A stretch of DNA of 40,240 nucleotides from Ilumatobacter sp. (GCA_013002175.1 JABDKP010000169.1:1-40240); one strand, 5' to 3'. Shown: positions 7,859 to 17,163, counted from the stretch's first letter. Made by a program: numbers and translations. The notes: generated by a model not told the origin, from the sequence alone.

Positions 7859-8821
7859 GTGGCCCGTCGACGTCTCTCCCCGGCCCAACTGTTCGAGGCA
7901 GCCCTCGCCGGCGACCGCAGCGCTCTCGCCCGTCTGCTGTCGCTGATCGAGCGTGGTGACGACGAGGCCCGCGAGGTCGGACGCCTTGCGTACTCCCGCA
8001 GTGGCGATGCGTACACGGTCGGCATGACCGGTGCGCCCGGCGCCGGCAAGAGCACGCTGACGAGCGCGATCATCACGCACCTCCGCGCCGACGACGTCGA
8101 GGTCGCAGTCCTGGCGATCGACCCGTCGTCGCCGTTCACCGGCGGCGCGATCCTCGGCGATCGCGTCCGCATGCAGGAGCACGCCACCGACCCGGGCGTG
8201 TTCATCCGGTCGATGGCGACGCGCGGCCACCTCGGTGGCCTGTCGCTGGCGACGCCCGAGGCCGTCCGTCTGCTCGACGCGATCGGCCGTCACTGGATCA
8301 TCGTCGAGACCGTCGGCGTCGGCCAGGTCGAGGTCGAGGTCGCCGGCAAGGCCGACACGACGATCGTCGTGGTCAACCCGGGATGGGGCGACAGCGTGCA
8401 GGCCAACAAAGCCGGACTGATGGAGATCGCCGACGTGTTCGTGATCAACAAGGCCGACCGCAAGGGCGTCGAGGAGACGCGGCGTGACCTGATGCAGATG
8501 CTCGACCTCTCCGAGCTGCCCGCCGAAGCCTGGCGCCCCCCGATCGTCGCCACCGTCGGGTCGACCGGCGAGGGCACCACCGACCTGTGGGATGCGGTGC
8601 TCGCGCATCGCGAGGCCGCCGAGGCGTCGGGCGAGCTGCTCCGTCGCCGCACGTTCCGCATGCGCCAGGAGCTGCGCGAGATCATCGCGGCCCGGCTCGG
8701 AAGGCGGGCGCGCGAAATCTGCACCGGCGAACGCTGGGACGAGCTGACCGACGAGGTCGTCGCCCGCTCGACCGACCCGTGGTCGGCCGCCGACGAGATG
8801 CTCGCCGCCGTCGACGCCTGA
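7859..8821 (+). CDS. meaB: MeaB/ArgK-family GTPase
   Basis: This 320-residue G3E-family P-loop GTPase is a chaperone that protects and reloads adenosylcobalamin-dependent methylmalonyl-CoA mutase or related mutases. Visible motifs are the P-loop GAPGAGKST (residues 58-66), the family signature DPSSPFTGGAILGDRVRM, the switch region ETVGVGQVEVEV and NKAD for guanine recognition. The C-terminal helical arm (RRRTFRMRQELREIIAARLG) used for dimerisation is present, so the protein looks complete. The start is a GTG at 7859; there is no ATG before the conserved N-terminal helix (LFEAALAGDRSAL). The usual partner mutase is not in the window. One deviation is the Q-V in GVGQVEVEV, where most relatives have Q-S. 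Confidence 0.9.
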   Translation: MARRRLSPAQLFEAALAGDRSALARLLSLIERGDDEAREVGRLAYSRSGDAYTVGMTGAPGAGKSTLTSAIITHLRADDVEVAVLAIDPSSPFTGGAILGDRVRMQEHATDPGVFIRSMATRGHLGGLSLATPEAVRLLDAIGRHWIIVETVGVGQVEVEVAGKADTTIVVVNPGWGDSVQANKAGLMEIADVFVINKADRKGVEETRRDLMQMLDLSELPAEAWRPPIVATVGSTGEGTTDLWDAVLAHREAAEASGELLRRRTFRMRQELREIIAARLGRRAREICTGERWDELTDEVVARSTDPWSAADEMLAAVDA

Positions 8822-8933
8822 CGGCCGCCCCTCGCGTGGGGAGGACGCGTCGCGGCGCTTCGGCGCGATCGCCCGCAGAACGACCCGGGCGGCGGGTGCG
8901 GTGCACTCGACGGCGATCAGGCAGAATCTCGCG

Positions 8934-9710
8934 ATGGCTTACGAACTGCTGACGCTCCAACGACGCGACGACGGCGTGGCCGTCATCACGCTGGCGAACG
9001 GAAAGGTCAACCCGCTCTCGCAGGAGTTGCTCGCCGAATTGCGCGCCGTCGTCGATGAGTTGCGGGCCGATCTGCCCGGCGCGGTCGTCGTCACCGGCGG
9101 CGACCGGATCTTCGCTGCGGGCGCCGACATCTCCCAGTTCGGGGGACAGGAGGAGGCCGGCCCGATCGGCGCGATGTTCCACGAGACGATCGACTCCCTC
9201 GCGTCGCTGCCGCGCTTCGTGATCGCGGCGGTCAGCGGCTATGCGCTCGGCGGCGGCTGCGAACTCGCCCTCGGGTGTGATTACCGCATCGCTTCCGAGC
9301 GGGCCGTGTTCGGCCAACCCGAGATCCTGCTCGGCATCATCCCGGGGGGCGGCGGCACGCAGCGCCTCGCCCGCACCGTCGGGGCCAGCCGGGCGAAGGA
9401 GATGTGCATCACCGGCCGCCAGGTGAAGGCGGACGAAGCGTTCCGCATCGGGCTCGCCGACGAGGTCGTCGCACCGGACGAGTTGCACGACCGTGCGATC
9501 GCGCTGGGCGCAGAAGTCGCGAAGGGTGCGCTCACCGCGCAGGCGATCTGCAAGTGGGTGATCGACGCCGGGCTGTCGACGTCGCTCGCCGACGGTCTGG
9601 CCGGCGAACGCGGGGGTTTCGTCGAGGTCTTCGGCACCGAGGATTCCCAGATCGGTGTGCAGAGCTTCCTCGAGCACGGCCCCGGAAAGGCCGCGTTCAC
9701 CGGCCGCTGA
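8934..9710 (+). CDS. enoyl-CoA hydratase/isomerase family protein
   Basis: This 258-residue crotonase-fold protein most likely hydrates trans-2-enoyl-CoA in fatty-acid or branched-chain acyl-CoA breakdown. The oxyanion-hole segments AAGADISQF (about 61-69) and ALGGGCELALGCDYRIAS are present, and both catalytic glutamates are conserved: Glu110 (GGGCEL) and Glu130 (GQPEILLGIIPGGGGTQR), spaced 20 apart as in the mitochondrial enzyme. An upstream in-frame GTG at 8901 is possible, but the ATG at 8934 fits the family start, with CAGAAT six bases upstream as a weak -10. Substrate length is not predictable. The stop codon runs straight into a perfect palindrome. Confidence 0.92.
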   Translation: MAYELLTLQRRDDGVAVITLANGKVNPLSQELLAELRAVVDELRADLPGAVVVTGGDRIFAAGADISQFGGQEEAGPIGAMFHETIDSLASLPRFVIAAVSGYALGGGCELALGCDYRIASERAVFGQPEILLGIIPGGGGTQRLARTVGASRAKEMCITGRQVKADEAFRIGLADEVVAPDELHDRAIALGAEVAKGALTAQAICKWVIDAGLSTSLADGLAGERGGFVEVFGTEDSQIGVQSFLEHGPGKAAFTGR

Positions 9711-9741
9711 CGTCAAAGTTGTGCCTGGCACAACTTTGACG
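9711..9741. repeat. 31-bp perfect palindrome, copy 1 (REP-like)
   Basis: CGTCAAAGTTGTGCC, a central T, and the exact reverse complement. The 34 bases separating the convergent hydratase and MFS genes are nearly all this palindrome. The same sequence occurs at 39121-39151 and 39993-40021, flanking a RAYT transposase gene, so it is interpreted as a mobilised REP-type element. It could also terminate transcription from both sides. Confidence 0.85.
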
Positions 9742-9744
9742 TTG

Positions 9745-10944
9745 CTAGGAGTCGATCGGGCGGCGGAGGCCCAACGCCGAGCGGGCGAGCCACAGGCCGA
9801 GCGCGGTCATCGACGCCATCACGGCGGCCGCGACGACGTACGCGGTCGTCTGCCCGGACCAGTCGTACAGCAGCCCGGTCACGGCGGCCATCACGCCCGC
9901 CGACACCGCCTGCGCCGCTCCGATCACGCCATGGGCGCCCGCCTGGCGATCGTCCGGCACCACCATCCCGACCGCCACGCCCGACGCCGAGATCGTCAAG
10001 CCGTCCGAGATCGCATGGACCATCGCAACCGCGAAGATCAGGCCACCGCTCGGCAGAAAGCCGTAGATGCACATCAGGATCGACGCGAAGAACAGCCCGA
10101 TCGAACTCAGCTTGAACGGCCCCCACGTCTGTGCGAGGCGTCCGCCGGGCGGACCGAGGAACACCAGCGGGATGCCGAACAGCGTGATCCCGAGATTGGC
10201 GATCCAATCGGACGTGCCGAGGTCGTCGTGGACGACGTCCCACAGCGCGTCGAAGGCGCCGATCATCACGAACGCGACCGCGCCGAGCACGACCGCACCG
10301 GCGAACGGCCGGATCCGCAGCAGATCGAACGCGAATCGCCGGCTCGGTGGGTCGATCGCCTCCTGCACGTCGACACGAGCGACGAACGGCACGAGCACGA
10401 GCGTGATCGCGGCGACGACGACGAACGGTGCCGGGATGCCGAAGGGCCCGACGAGTACCGCCGAGATCGCCGGCCCCATCGCGAAGCCGAAGACGTCGGC
10501 GGCCAGCAGCCGGCCCATGTTCTGGCCGAGGTTGTTCGGGTCGGCGAGGATCACGATCCGCTTGACCGCCGGACTCGCGGTGCCGATGCCGACGCCGGAC
10601 ACGAACCGTCCGATCAGGATCGGTGCCAGCGTCGTGCCGATCGCCATCAGCACGAGACCGGCGACGTTGATCATCACCCCGATCAGCACCAGCCGCTTGG
10701 CGTGACCGCGGTCGGCGAGCGGAGCGATCGTCAACTGCGCGAGGAACCCCGCGATGAACCCGATGCCGATGACGACGCCGATCGCGGTCTCGCTGATGCC
10801 GTACTCCTCGCGATAGTCGGCGACGATCGTGAACAGCACGCCGTACCCCGCGGCGAGCGACCCCATCAGACCGCCGAACGCGACCAGCAGTCGCATCGGA
10901 GATGGCGGGGCGCCGAGGGGTGCCCGAGGTGTCGTCACCCGCAT
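9745..10944 (-). CDS. major facilitator superfamily transporter
   Basis: This 399-residue protein has about twelve membrane helices in two halves joined by a cytoplasmic loop near residue 205 (EAIDPPSRRFAFDLLRIRP). The MFS loop 2-3 signature appears as LADRGHAKRLVLIG, and GRFVSGVGIGTASPAVKRIV resembles the helix 4-5 motif. The C-terminal half has LYDWSGQTTAYVVAAAVM. It belongs to drug-efflux-like MFS proteins; substrate is unknown. A TACGCT box at 10951-10956 lies six bases before the ATG, supporting a leaderless start. It converges on the hydratase gene and lies 51 bases downstream of glgP, but with its own promoter. Confidence 0.88.
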   Translation of the reverse strand: MRVTTPRAPLGAPPSPMRLLVAFGGLMGSLAAGYGVLFTIVADYREEYGISETAIGVVIGIGFIAGFLAQLTIAPLADRGHAKRLVLIGVMINVAGLVLMAIGTTLAPILIGRFVSGVGIGTASPAVKRIVILADPNNLGQNMGRLLAADVFGFAMGPAISAVLVGPFGIPAPFVVVAAITLVLVPFVARVDVQEAIDPPSRRFAFDLLRIRPFAGAVVLGAVAFVMIGAFDALWDVVHDDLGTSDWIANLGITLFGIPLVFLGPPGGRLAQTWGPFKLSSIGLFFASILMCIYGFLPSGGLIFAVAMVHAISDGLTISASGVAVGMVVPDDRQAGAHGVIGAAQAVSAGVMAAVTGLLYDWSGQTTAYVVAAAVMASMTALGLWLARSALGLRRPIDS

Positions 10945-10995
10945 CGGTTGAGCGTACCGAGCGGGACGCCGACGCCGGAGAGCGGAATCGCGACG

Positions 10996-13482
10996 TCAGC
11001 CGAGCGCGACGAGACCGGTGTCGTAGATGCTGCTGAGCCCGGGATGCGACGGCAGCGCTCGGGCCGTGACGCCCCACGGGCCGGAGTCGGTCGGCGTGAA
11101 GGCGCCCGTGAAGATGCCCCCGTCGCCCGGCTCCAGGGTGACTCGCTCCATCCGTCGCTCATCGAAGGTGCCATCGCTCGCGATCGGGCCGTGCACGACC
11201 TGGACGACGAGTTCGTCGAGACGCAACTTGCCCGGGTCGACGCGCACCCGCACGTCGCGCTCCAGACCCGAGGCGCCGTCGGTGAGGTCGGATGCACCAT
11301 CGAGCAGTTCGACCGACACCGAATCCCACACCGTCGCGACACCGGACTTCCAGGCCGCGAGTTCCTTCGCCACCGCGGCGCCGTCGGCACCGCACACGTC
11401 GGACGTCGCGGCGGCCGGCTCGTACAGCGTGGTGACGTAGTCACGCACCATCCGGGCGGCGACGACGTTCCACCCCAGCGTGGCCCAGTTGACCTTCACC
11501 CGACCGATCCAACCGTGCGGGACGCCGTCCGCCCGCTCGTAGAACAGCGGCACGATCTCGCGCTCGATGACGTCGAACGTCGCCGATGCTTCGCGCCGGT
11601 CGCGGCGCACGAGGTCGTGGTCGTCGTCGAATGACGGGATGTCGAAGCCGTTGTCGCCGGTGGACATCTCGGCCCACCATCCGTCGCTGATCGAACAGTT
11701 GAGCACCCCGTTCAGCGCGGCCTTCTCGCCGCTGGTGCCGCACGCCTCGTTGGGGCGGCGCGGCGTGTTCAGCCACACGTCGCACCCGTGGTACATCGTC
11801 CGCGCGATCCCGATGTCGTAGTCGGGGATGAAGACGAAGCGGTGATGCACGTCCGCGTCGGCCGCGAGCTGCGCGATCTCCTGGATCAGGCTCTTGCCGG
11901 GATGATCGGCCGGGTGCGCCTTGCCGGCGAACACGAACTGCACCGGCCGGTCGGCGTCGAGCAGCAGCGCCTTCAACCGGTCCATCTGCGCGAGCAACAG
12001 GTTCGCCCGCTTGTACGTGGCGAAACGCCTGGCGAAGCCGATCGTGAGGACGTCCGGGTCGAGCAGGTCGTGGCCGAGCCGCTCGCGCACCATGTCGACG
12101 AGCTCCTGACGACCCGCTCGCCGAACTGCCCAGATGTCCCGGTCGTCGATGTCGTGGACACGCGCCCAGTCGTCGGGGCCGGTGAGGTGCCAGTTGTCGC
12201 CGATGACCGCGGTCAGCAGTTCGTCGGTCCGGTCGCTGACCCAGCTCCGGGCGTGAACGCCGTTGGTGACGTGGCCGATCGGTGTGTCGCTGGGCGGGAG
12301 TTCGGGCCACATCCCGCCGAACATCGCGCGGGACACCTCGCCGTGCAGCTGGGCGACGCCGTTCGCCCGCGCCGCCAGGCGGAGACCCATCACCGCCATG
12401 TTGAATTTGCCGTCGGGCTCGTCGGCCCTGGTCCCGACGTCGAACAGCTCATCGATGTCGATGCCGCAGCGCTGCGCGAACTGCGTGAAGTACGGCTCGA
12501 ACAGCTCACGCGGAAACCGGTCGATCCCGGCCGGCACCGGTGTGTGCGTGGTGAACACGCCGCCCGCACGAGCGGCCTCGATCGCCTCGACGAACGTCAG
12601 CCCGGCATCGGTGAACTCGCGCACCCGCTCGAGCCCGAGAAACCCGGCGTGCCCCTCGTTGGTGTGGAAGACCTGCGGGTGGATGTCGAGCGCCCGCAAC
12701 GCCCGGACCCCGCCGATGCCGAGCACGATCTCCTGACGCAGCCGGTGCTGCTCGTCCCCGCCGTACAGCCGGTTCGTGATCGCGACGATCTCCGGGGGGT
12801 TCTCCGGGTCGTTCGTGTCCAGCAGGTACAGCTCGATCCGCCCGACGTCGACGCGCCACACGTTGACCTTGGCGATCACGCCGGCGAGCTCGACCTCGAC
12901 CGACCGGCCGGTCGGCCGGATGCCGAGTGATGCCGGATCGATCCGCTCGTTGCGCTCCTCCTGCCAACCGTCGCTGTTCAACTGCTGGTGGAAGTACCCC
13001 TCGGCGTACAGCAGCCCGACGCCGATCAGCGGGACACCGAGATCGGACGACGCCTTGAGATGGTCGCCGGCCAGCACGCCGAGGCCGCCGGAGTACTGCG
13101 GCAGCGCCTCGGTGATGCCGAACTCGGGCGAGAAGTACGCAACCGAGCTCAGTGGGGAGCCCGGGTCGGCCTGGCGGTCGGTGAACCACGTCGGCCCGTC
13201 GAGCGCCGCCGTCAGCCGGGCGCGCGCGGCGCGAACCTCGTCGACGAACGCGTCGTCAGCAGCGAGTTCGTGCCAGCGTGTCGGCGACGTGCGCCGGACG
13301 AGATCCACCGGGTGCTGGCCGGTGAGCCGCCACGGGCGACCCTCGGGCGACCCGTCGAGCCGGTCGAAGATCGCAGCGAGCTGACGGTCCCACGCCCAGT
13401 GCAGGTTGGCCGCGAGATCGGGGATGTCACGAAGCGCTTCGGGGATCTCGCTGACGACGTTGAAGAGATGGTTGGGACGCAT
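10996..13482 (-). CDS. glgP: alpha-glucan (glycogen) phosphorylase
   Basis: This 828-residue GT35 enzyme releases glucose-1-phosphate from glycogen or maltodextrin using phosphate and pyridoxal phosphate. It is of the short-form type with an N-terminal DUF3417 region (IPDLAANLHWAWDRQLAAIFDRLD). Family segments include YFSPEFGITEALPQYSGGLGVLAGDHLKASSDLGVPL, HTNEGHAGFLGLERVRE, TTHTPVPAGIDRF, and the PLP-lysine site EACGTSGEKAALNGVLN with Lys587. The C-terminal DUF-like beta domain (DVRVRVDPGKLRLDELVVQVVHG) is typical of actinobacterial and thermophile enzymes. A TACGCT box (13491-13496) lies eight bases before the ATG. It sits 27 bases downstream of glgA on the same strand, so the two may also be co-transcribed. 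Confidence 0.95.
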   Translation of the reverse strand: MRPNHLFNVVSEIPEALRDIPDLAANLHWAWDRQLAAIFDRLDGSPEGRPWRLTGQHPVDLVRRTSPTRWHELAADDAFVDEVRAARARLTAALDGPTWFTDRQADPGSPLSSVAYFSPEFGITEALPQYSGGLGVLAGDHLKASSDLGVPLIGVGLLYAEGYFHQQLNSDGWQEERNERIDPASLGIRPTGRSVEVELAGVIAKVNVWRVDVGRIELYLLDTNDPENPPEIVAITNRLYGGDEQHRLRQEIVLGIGGVRALRALDIHPQVFHTNEGHAGFLGLERVREFTDAGLTFVEAIEAARAGGVFTTHTPVPAGIDRFPRELFEPYFTQFAQRCGIDIDELFDVGTRADEPDGKFNMAVMGLRLAARANGVAQLHGEVSRAMFGGMWPELPPSDTPIGHVTNGVHARSWVSDRTDELLTAVIGDNWHLTGPDDWARVHDIDDRDIWAVRRAGRQELVDMVRERLGHDLLDPDVLTIGFARRFATYKRANLLLAQMDRLKALLLDADRPVQFVFAGKAHPADHPGKSLIQEIAQLAADADVHHRFVFIPDYDIGIARTMYHGCDVWLNTPRRPNEACGTSGEKAALNGVLNCSISDGWWAEMSTGDNGFDIPSFDDDHDLVRRDRREASATFDVIEREIVPLFYERADGVPHGWIGRVKVNWATLGWNVVAARMVRDYVTTLYEPAAATSDVCGADGAAVAKELAAWKSGVATVWDSVSVELLDGASDLTDGASGLERDVRVRVDPGKLRLDELVVQVVHGPIASDGTFDERRMERVTLEPGDGGIFTGAFTPTDSGPWGVTARALPSHPGLSSIYDTGLVALG

Positions 13483-13509
13483 TGCGGGCGAGCGTAACGA
13501 CGAAGCGCG

Positions 13510-14685
13510 TCAACCAGCCCGGGCGGTGCGTGCGGCCTGGTACACCCGCGCGGTCGACGCGGCGATCGCCTGCCACGAGTACTTTCGTTCGATCAGCTCG
13601 CGGGCGTTGCGCATCAGCTCCTCGGCGAGGAACTGGTCGTTCAGTACTCGCTCGATGCACGACGCGAGGTCGCGCGGCCGGCCCGGTTCGAACGTCAGGC
13701 CGGCATCGGTTCCCTCGATCAGCTCGGCGAGCCCGCCGGTCCGGGCGACCACCAGCGGGGCACCGGCAGCCAGGGCCTCGAGCGCGACGAGCCCGAACGG
13801 CTCGTAGAGGCTCGGGATCACGACGCACCCGGCTCGTTGGGTCAACCGGCGGAGCTCGGTGTCGTTGACGAATCCCGGCAGATCGATGATGTCGCTGACC
13901 CCCTCGACGTCGAGTTGGGACTGGAGTTCCGGCAGGTAGCTGCCGCGGCCGGCGATCGTGCAGTGGACGCCGGGGACCCGGCCGCGCACCGCGGTCATCG
14001 CTCGGGCGAGCACCTGGAAACCCTTCTCGAACTGCACCCGACCCCACGACAGCACGAATGGCTCCCGCTCGACCGGCTCGTCGTCCGGGGCCTTCCACAG
14101 GTCGGGATCGATCCCGTTGGGGACGCGGGCGACCAGTTCGGGCGGCAGCTCGAACCCGGTGACCAGCTGGTCGACCATGAACTTCGTCGGTGAGATCAGA
14201 CGGTCGGCCTGGAACGCCAGCCACCACTCGATCGAGTTGATGTCCGACGGTGTGCCGGGCGGCAGTTCGCCGCCGTGGCGCACCCGCTCGGTGCCGTGCA
14301 TCGTCAGGACGAACGGCACGTCGAACAGGGATGCGACCGTGTCCGCGGTCCACCCCATCCGCCAGTCGTGGCCGTGAACCACGTCGGGCTGCCACCCCTC
14401 CAGCAGCTCGGGCAGCCGGGCACCGAGCTTGACCAGGGCGTGGTTCGCCGACGCCGTGCGAGACACCGGTTCGGTCTTCGGGAGCCACGGCAGGTCGGTC
14501 ACGCCCCGCACGACCCGCACCGGACCGGTGCGTTCGGCCTCGCGATCGGCGCCCGGGTGGGCGACGGTCAGCACGACGACATCATGGCCCGCTTCGGCGA
14601 GCGCGTGGCTCAGCCCGGCGACGTGCGCGGCGGTGCCGCCGGTTTCCTTCGGGGGGAAGTCCCATGACGACATCAACACACGCAC
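13510..14685 (-). CDS. glgA: actinobacterial glycogen synthase (GT4)
   Basis: This 391-residue GT-B glycosyltransferase of family GT4 extends alpha-1,4-glucan, or makes maltose-1-phosphate as in actinobacterial GlgM, from a nucleotide-glucose donor. The N-terminal motif is LMSSWDFPPKETGGTAAHVAGLSHALAEAGHDV, then HGHDWRMGW, PNGIDPDLW, SWGRVQFEKGFQVLARAM, and the donor-binding EX7E stretch EPFGLVALEALAAGAPLVV. The GTG at 14685 aligns with the usual start (M/V-R-V-L-M); an ATG at 14673 is the alternative. TAGGGT (14694-14699 read on minus) lies eight bases upstream, so the mRNA is probably leaderless. The gene diverges from glgB with only 26 bases between start codons. Confidence 0.9.
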   Translation of the reverse strand: MRVLMSSWDFPPKETGGTAAHVAGLSHALAEAGHDVVVLTVAHPGADREAERTGPVRVVRGVTDLPWLPKTEPVSRTASANHALVKLGARLPELLEGWQPDVVHGHDWRMGWTADTVASLFDVPFVLTMHGTERVRHGGELPPGTPSDINSIEWWLAFQADRLISPTKFMVDQLVTGFELPPELVARVPNGIDPDLWKAPDDEPVEREPFVLSWGRVQFEKGFQVLARAMTAVRGRVPGVHCTIAGRGSYLPELQSQLDVEGVSDIIDLPGFVNDTELRRLTQRAGCVVIPSLYEPFGLVALEALAAGAPLVVARTGGLAELIEGTDAGLTFEPGRPRDLASCIERVLNDQFLAEELMRNARELIERKYSWQAIAASTARVYQAARTARAG

Positions 14686-14693
14686 GTCCGCGC

Positions 14694-14703
14694 ACCCTAC
14701 TGT
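14694..14703. promoter_or_regulatory. overlapping bidirectional -10 region of glgA and glgB
   Basis: The ten bases ACCCTACTGT contain TACTGT on the plus strand (14698-14703) for glgB and TAGGGT on the minus strand (14699-14694) for glgA. Both fit TAnnnT and they share the central TA. Each is followed by exactly eight bases and then a start codon (ATG at 14712; GTG at 14685). The symmetry suggests one two-way promoter driving two leaderless mRNAs. Any -35 contacts must lie inside the opposite gene. Confidence 0.65.
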
Positions 14704-14711
14704 GGACGGCG

Positions 14712-16673
14712 ATGAGCTCTTCCTCGCATCATGCCGGCGCGCGAAACGGTTCCACCGGGTCGATCGGAGAACTCGACCTGCATCTCCTCGGTGAAGGGAA
14801 CCATCGGCGACTGTGGGAAGTCCTCGGCCCCCAACTGGTCGGCGCCGGCGGTGCGGGCGCGCCGTCGGTGCGGTTCGCCGTGTGGGCGCCCAACGCACAG
14901 GCGGTGGCCGTCGTCGGCGACTGGAACAGTTGGGATCCCGAGCCGTTGACGCTGATCGACGAGCCGACCGGCGTCTGGTCGATCGTGTGCCCGACCGCCC
15001 GCAGCGGGCAGTGCTACAAGTACGAGATCGTCACGGCCGACGGGCGCACGCTGCGCAAGGCCGATCCGATGGCGCGGCAGACCGAAGAGCCGCCCAGCGA
15101 CGCCAGTGTCGTGCCCGACCCGCCCGCCCACGAGTGGGCTGATGCCGAGTGGATGCATCACCGGGGCGCCACGCTGGCCGGTGACGCCCCGATGCGGATC
15201 TACGAGGTCCATCTCGCGTCGTGGAAGCGCGGCGTCGCGAACTGGGACGACCTCGCCGAGCAGATCGGCGAGCACGTCGCCGCGCTCGGGTTCACCCACG
15301 TCGAACTGCTGCCGGTGGCCGAGCATCCGTACGGCGGGTCGTGGGGCTACCAGGTGTCCGGCTACTACGCACCGACCGCGCGGTTCGGGACACCGGACGG
15401 CATGCGGCGCTTCGTGGATGTGCTGCACGGGCGTGGCCTGGGCGTCATCGTCGACTGGGTGCCGGCCCACTTCCCGAAGGATGCGTGGAGCCTCGGGCGC
15501 TTCGACGGGACGCCGCTCTACGAACATCCCGACCCCCGCCGCGGCGAGCATCCGGACTGGGGCACCTACGTGTTCGACTTCGGCCGCAACGAGGTCCGCA
15601 ACTTCCTCGTTGCCAACGCGCTGTACTGGCTCGACGAATTCCACGTCGACGGTCTCCGCGTCGACGCGGTGGCGTCGATGCTGTACCTCGACTACTCGCG
15701 CGAGCACGGGCAGTGGGCCCCCAACAAGGACGGCGGACGTGAACACCTGGAAGCGATCGAGCTGTTGCGCGAGACGAACACCGTCGTCGCCGAGGAGTTC
15801 CCTGACGCGTTGATGATCGCGGAGGAGTCGACCTCCTGGCCCGGTGTGACCCACCCGGTCGACGACGGCGGTCTCGGGTTCAGCCACAAGTGGAACCTCG
15901 GGTGGATGCACGACTCGCTCGGCTATCTCGCGCTCGATCCCGTCCACCGGCGCTACCACCACAACGAGATGACGTTCGCGCAGCTCTACGCGTACAACGA
16001 ACGGTTCGTGCTGCCGTTGAGCCACGACGAGGTCGTGCACGGCAAGGGCAGCCTGCTGCACAAGATGAACGGCGACGACTGGCAGAAGTTCGCCACCCTC
16101 CGCTGCCTCCTCGCGTGGCAGTGGGCGTTGCCCGGCGCACCGCTCGTGTTCATGGGGACCGAACTGGCGTCGTGGCAGGAGTGGAACGACGGCGCAGAAC
16201 TGCCGTGGCATCTCGCCGACTACGCCCCGCACCGCGGCGTCCACGATCTGATCCAGTCGATGAGCTCGGCGGCCGACGCCTGGCCCGCGCTGTGGGAGCG
16301 CGACACCGATCCGGCCGGTTTCGAGTGGCTCGCCGCCGACGACGCAGAGCACAGCGTCTACGCGTTCACCCGGTGGGGTTCCGGCGGCGCCAGCGCCGTC
16401 GTCTGCATCGCCAACTTCACGCCGGTGCCGAGGCCCGGATACCGCGTCGGCTTGCCGTGGGGCGGTCGCTGGCAGGTCGTGCTCGACACCGATTCACCCA
16501 ACTGGTGGGGGAGCGGCCACCGCGGCTTCGACGGCGACTCCGTGGCCGCCGGCGCCGACCCGGTCGACGACGTGATCGGCGACGACACGCCATGGCAGGG
16601 CCAGGGCTCGTCAGGCGTGCTCGACGTCGGCCCGCTCTCGGTGTTGTGGCTGGCGGCGCCCAGCCCCGGCTGA
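14712..16673 (+). CDS. glgB: 1,4-alpha-glucan branching enzyme
   Basis: This 653-residue GH13 enzyme introduces alpha-1,6 branches into glycogen. It has an N-terminal CBM48 domain (RFAVWAPNAQAVAVVGDWNSWDPE, about residues 55-80), then the catalytic barrel: VNxVELLPV-like VELLPVAEHPYGGSWGYQVSGYYAPTARFG, DGLRVDAVASMLYLDYS with nucleophile Asp318, LMIAEEST with acid/base Glu371, and LSHDEVVHGKGSLL. The spacing Asp-to-Glu of 53 matches the E. coli enzyme. The C-terminal all-beta domain ends normally. The ATG at 14664 is in frame but lies upstream of the -10 box, so the ATG at 14712 is preferred. It converges on the SRPBCC gene with a 2-base gap. Confidence 0.95.
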   Translation: MSSSSHHAGARNGSTGSIGELDLHLLGEGNHRRLWEVLGPQLVGAGGAGAPSVRFAVWAPNAQAVAVVGDWNSWDPEPLTLIDEPTGVWSIVCPTARSGQCYKYEIVTADGRTLRKADPMARQTEEPPSDASVVPDPPAHEWADAEWMHHRGATLAGDAPMRIYEVHLASWKRGVANWDDLAEQIGEHVAALGFTHVELLPVAEHPYGGSWGYQVSGYYAPTARFGTPDGMRRFVDVLHGRGLGVIVDWVPAHFPKDAWSLGRFDGTPLYEHPDPRRGEHPDWGTYVFDFGRNEVRNFLVANALYWLDEFHVDGLRVDAVASMLYLDYSREHGQWAPNKDGGREHLEAIELLRETNTVVAEEFPDALMIAEESTSWPGVTHPVDDGGLGFSHKWNLGWMHDSLGYLALDPVHRRYHHNEMTFAQLYAYNERFVLPLSHDEVVHGKGSLLHKMNGDDWQKFATLRCLLAWQWALPGAPLVFMGTELASWQEWNDGAELPWHLADYAPHRGVHDLIQSMSSAADAWPALWERDTDPAGFEWLAADDAEHSVYAFTRWGSGGASAVVCIANFTPVPRPGYRVGLPWGGRWQVVLDTDSPNWWGSGHRGFDGDSVAAGADPVDDVIGDDTPWQGQGSSGVLDVGPLSVLWLAAPSPG

Positions 16674-16675
16674 CG

Positions 16676-17155
16676 TCAGCGGGCGGCGATCAGCTCGGCC
16701 AGCGACCGCAGGTTGCGCCGCCAGATGGCCGCGAGCACGAACCGTCCGGCGATGATCTCGCCCAGTCGACCGCCGAGGTACCACGGGAAGTCGAGATGCT
16801 CGGACCACGTGAACTTCGAGCGTGAACCGTCGGCGAGCGGTTCGATCGTGAACACGCCGCTACCGGTCACGATGCCGGTGTGCTTCACGCCCATCACGCC
16901 GTCGGTGCCTGGCGTGCCCGCCGCGGCGTCGACAGGTGGCGTCCACGCCGTGATCTCCATGTGGTCGGTCAGCTTGATCGGTCCGACCTTCGTGTCGCAC
17001 AGGAACTTCGTGCCGACACCGCGTGTCTGTTCGGTTTCGAAGCGGATCGCCACCGCGTCGGCCATCCACTCGACGTGGCGCTCGATCGGTTCGACGACGT
17101 CCCACACCTCCGCGGGCGACGCGTCGAGGTCGATCGAGACGGTGACGTCGCTCAT
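16676..17155 (-). CDS. SRPBCC-family protein (polyketide cyclase/START-like)
   Basis: This 159-residue protein shows the helix-grip fold signature DVTVSIDLDASPAEVWDVVEPIERHVEWM at its start and a C-terminal helix (RFVLAAIWRRNLRSLAELIAAR) typical of SRPBCC polyketide_cyc2 proteins. These bind hydrophobic ligands or catalyse simple reactions on them; no catalytic residue set is obvious. The ATG at 17155 is 8 bases after the galT stop codon, so it is probably expressed with galT, though a functional link is not evident. Confidence 0.82.
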   Translation of the reverse strand: MSDVTVSIDLDASPAEVWDVVEPIERHVEWMADAVAIRFETEQTRGVGTKFLCDTKVGPIKLTDHMEITAWTPPVDAAAGTPGTDGVMGVKHTGIVTGSGVFTIEPLADGSRSKFTWSEHLDFPWYLGGRLGEIIAGRFVLAAIWRRNLRSLAELIAAR

Positions 17156-17163
17156 CGGGGTGG

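Noticed and set aside
9655-11634. A 659-codon plus-strand frame over the MFS and glgP genes
   Set aside because: Low-complexity Arg/Asp/His composition; the minus strand encodes clear MFS and GlgP proteins.
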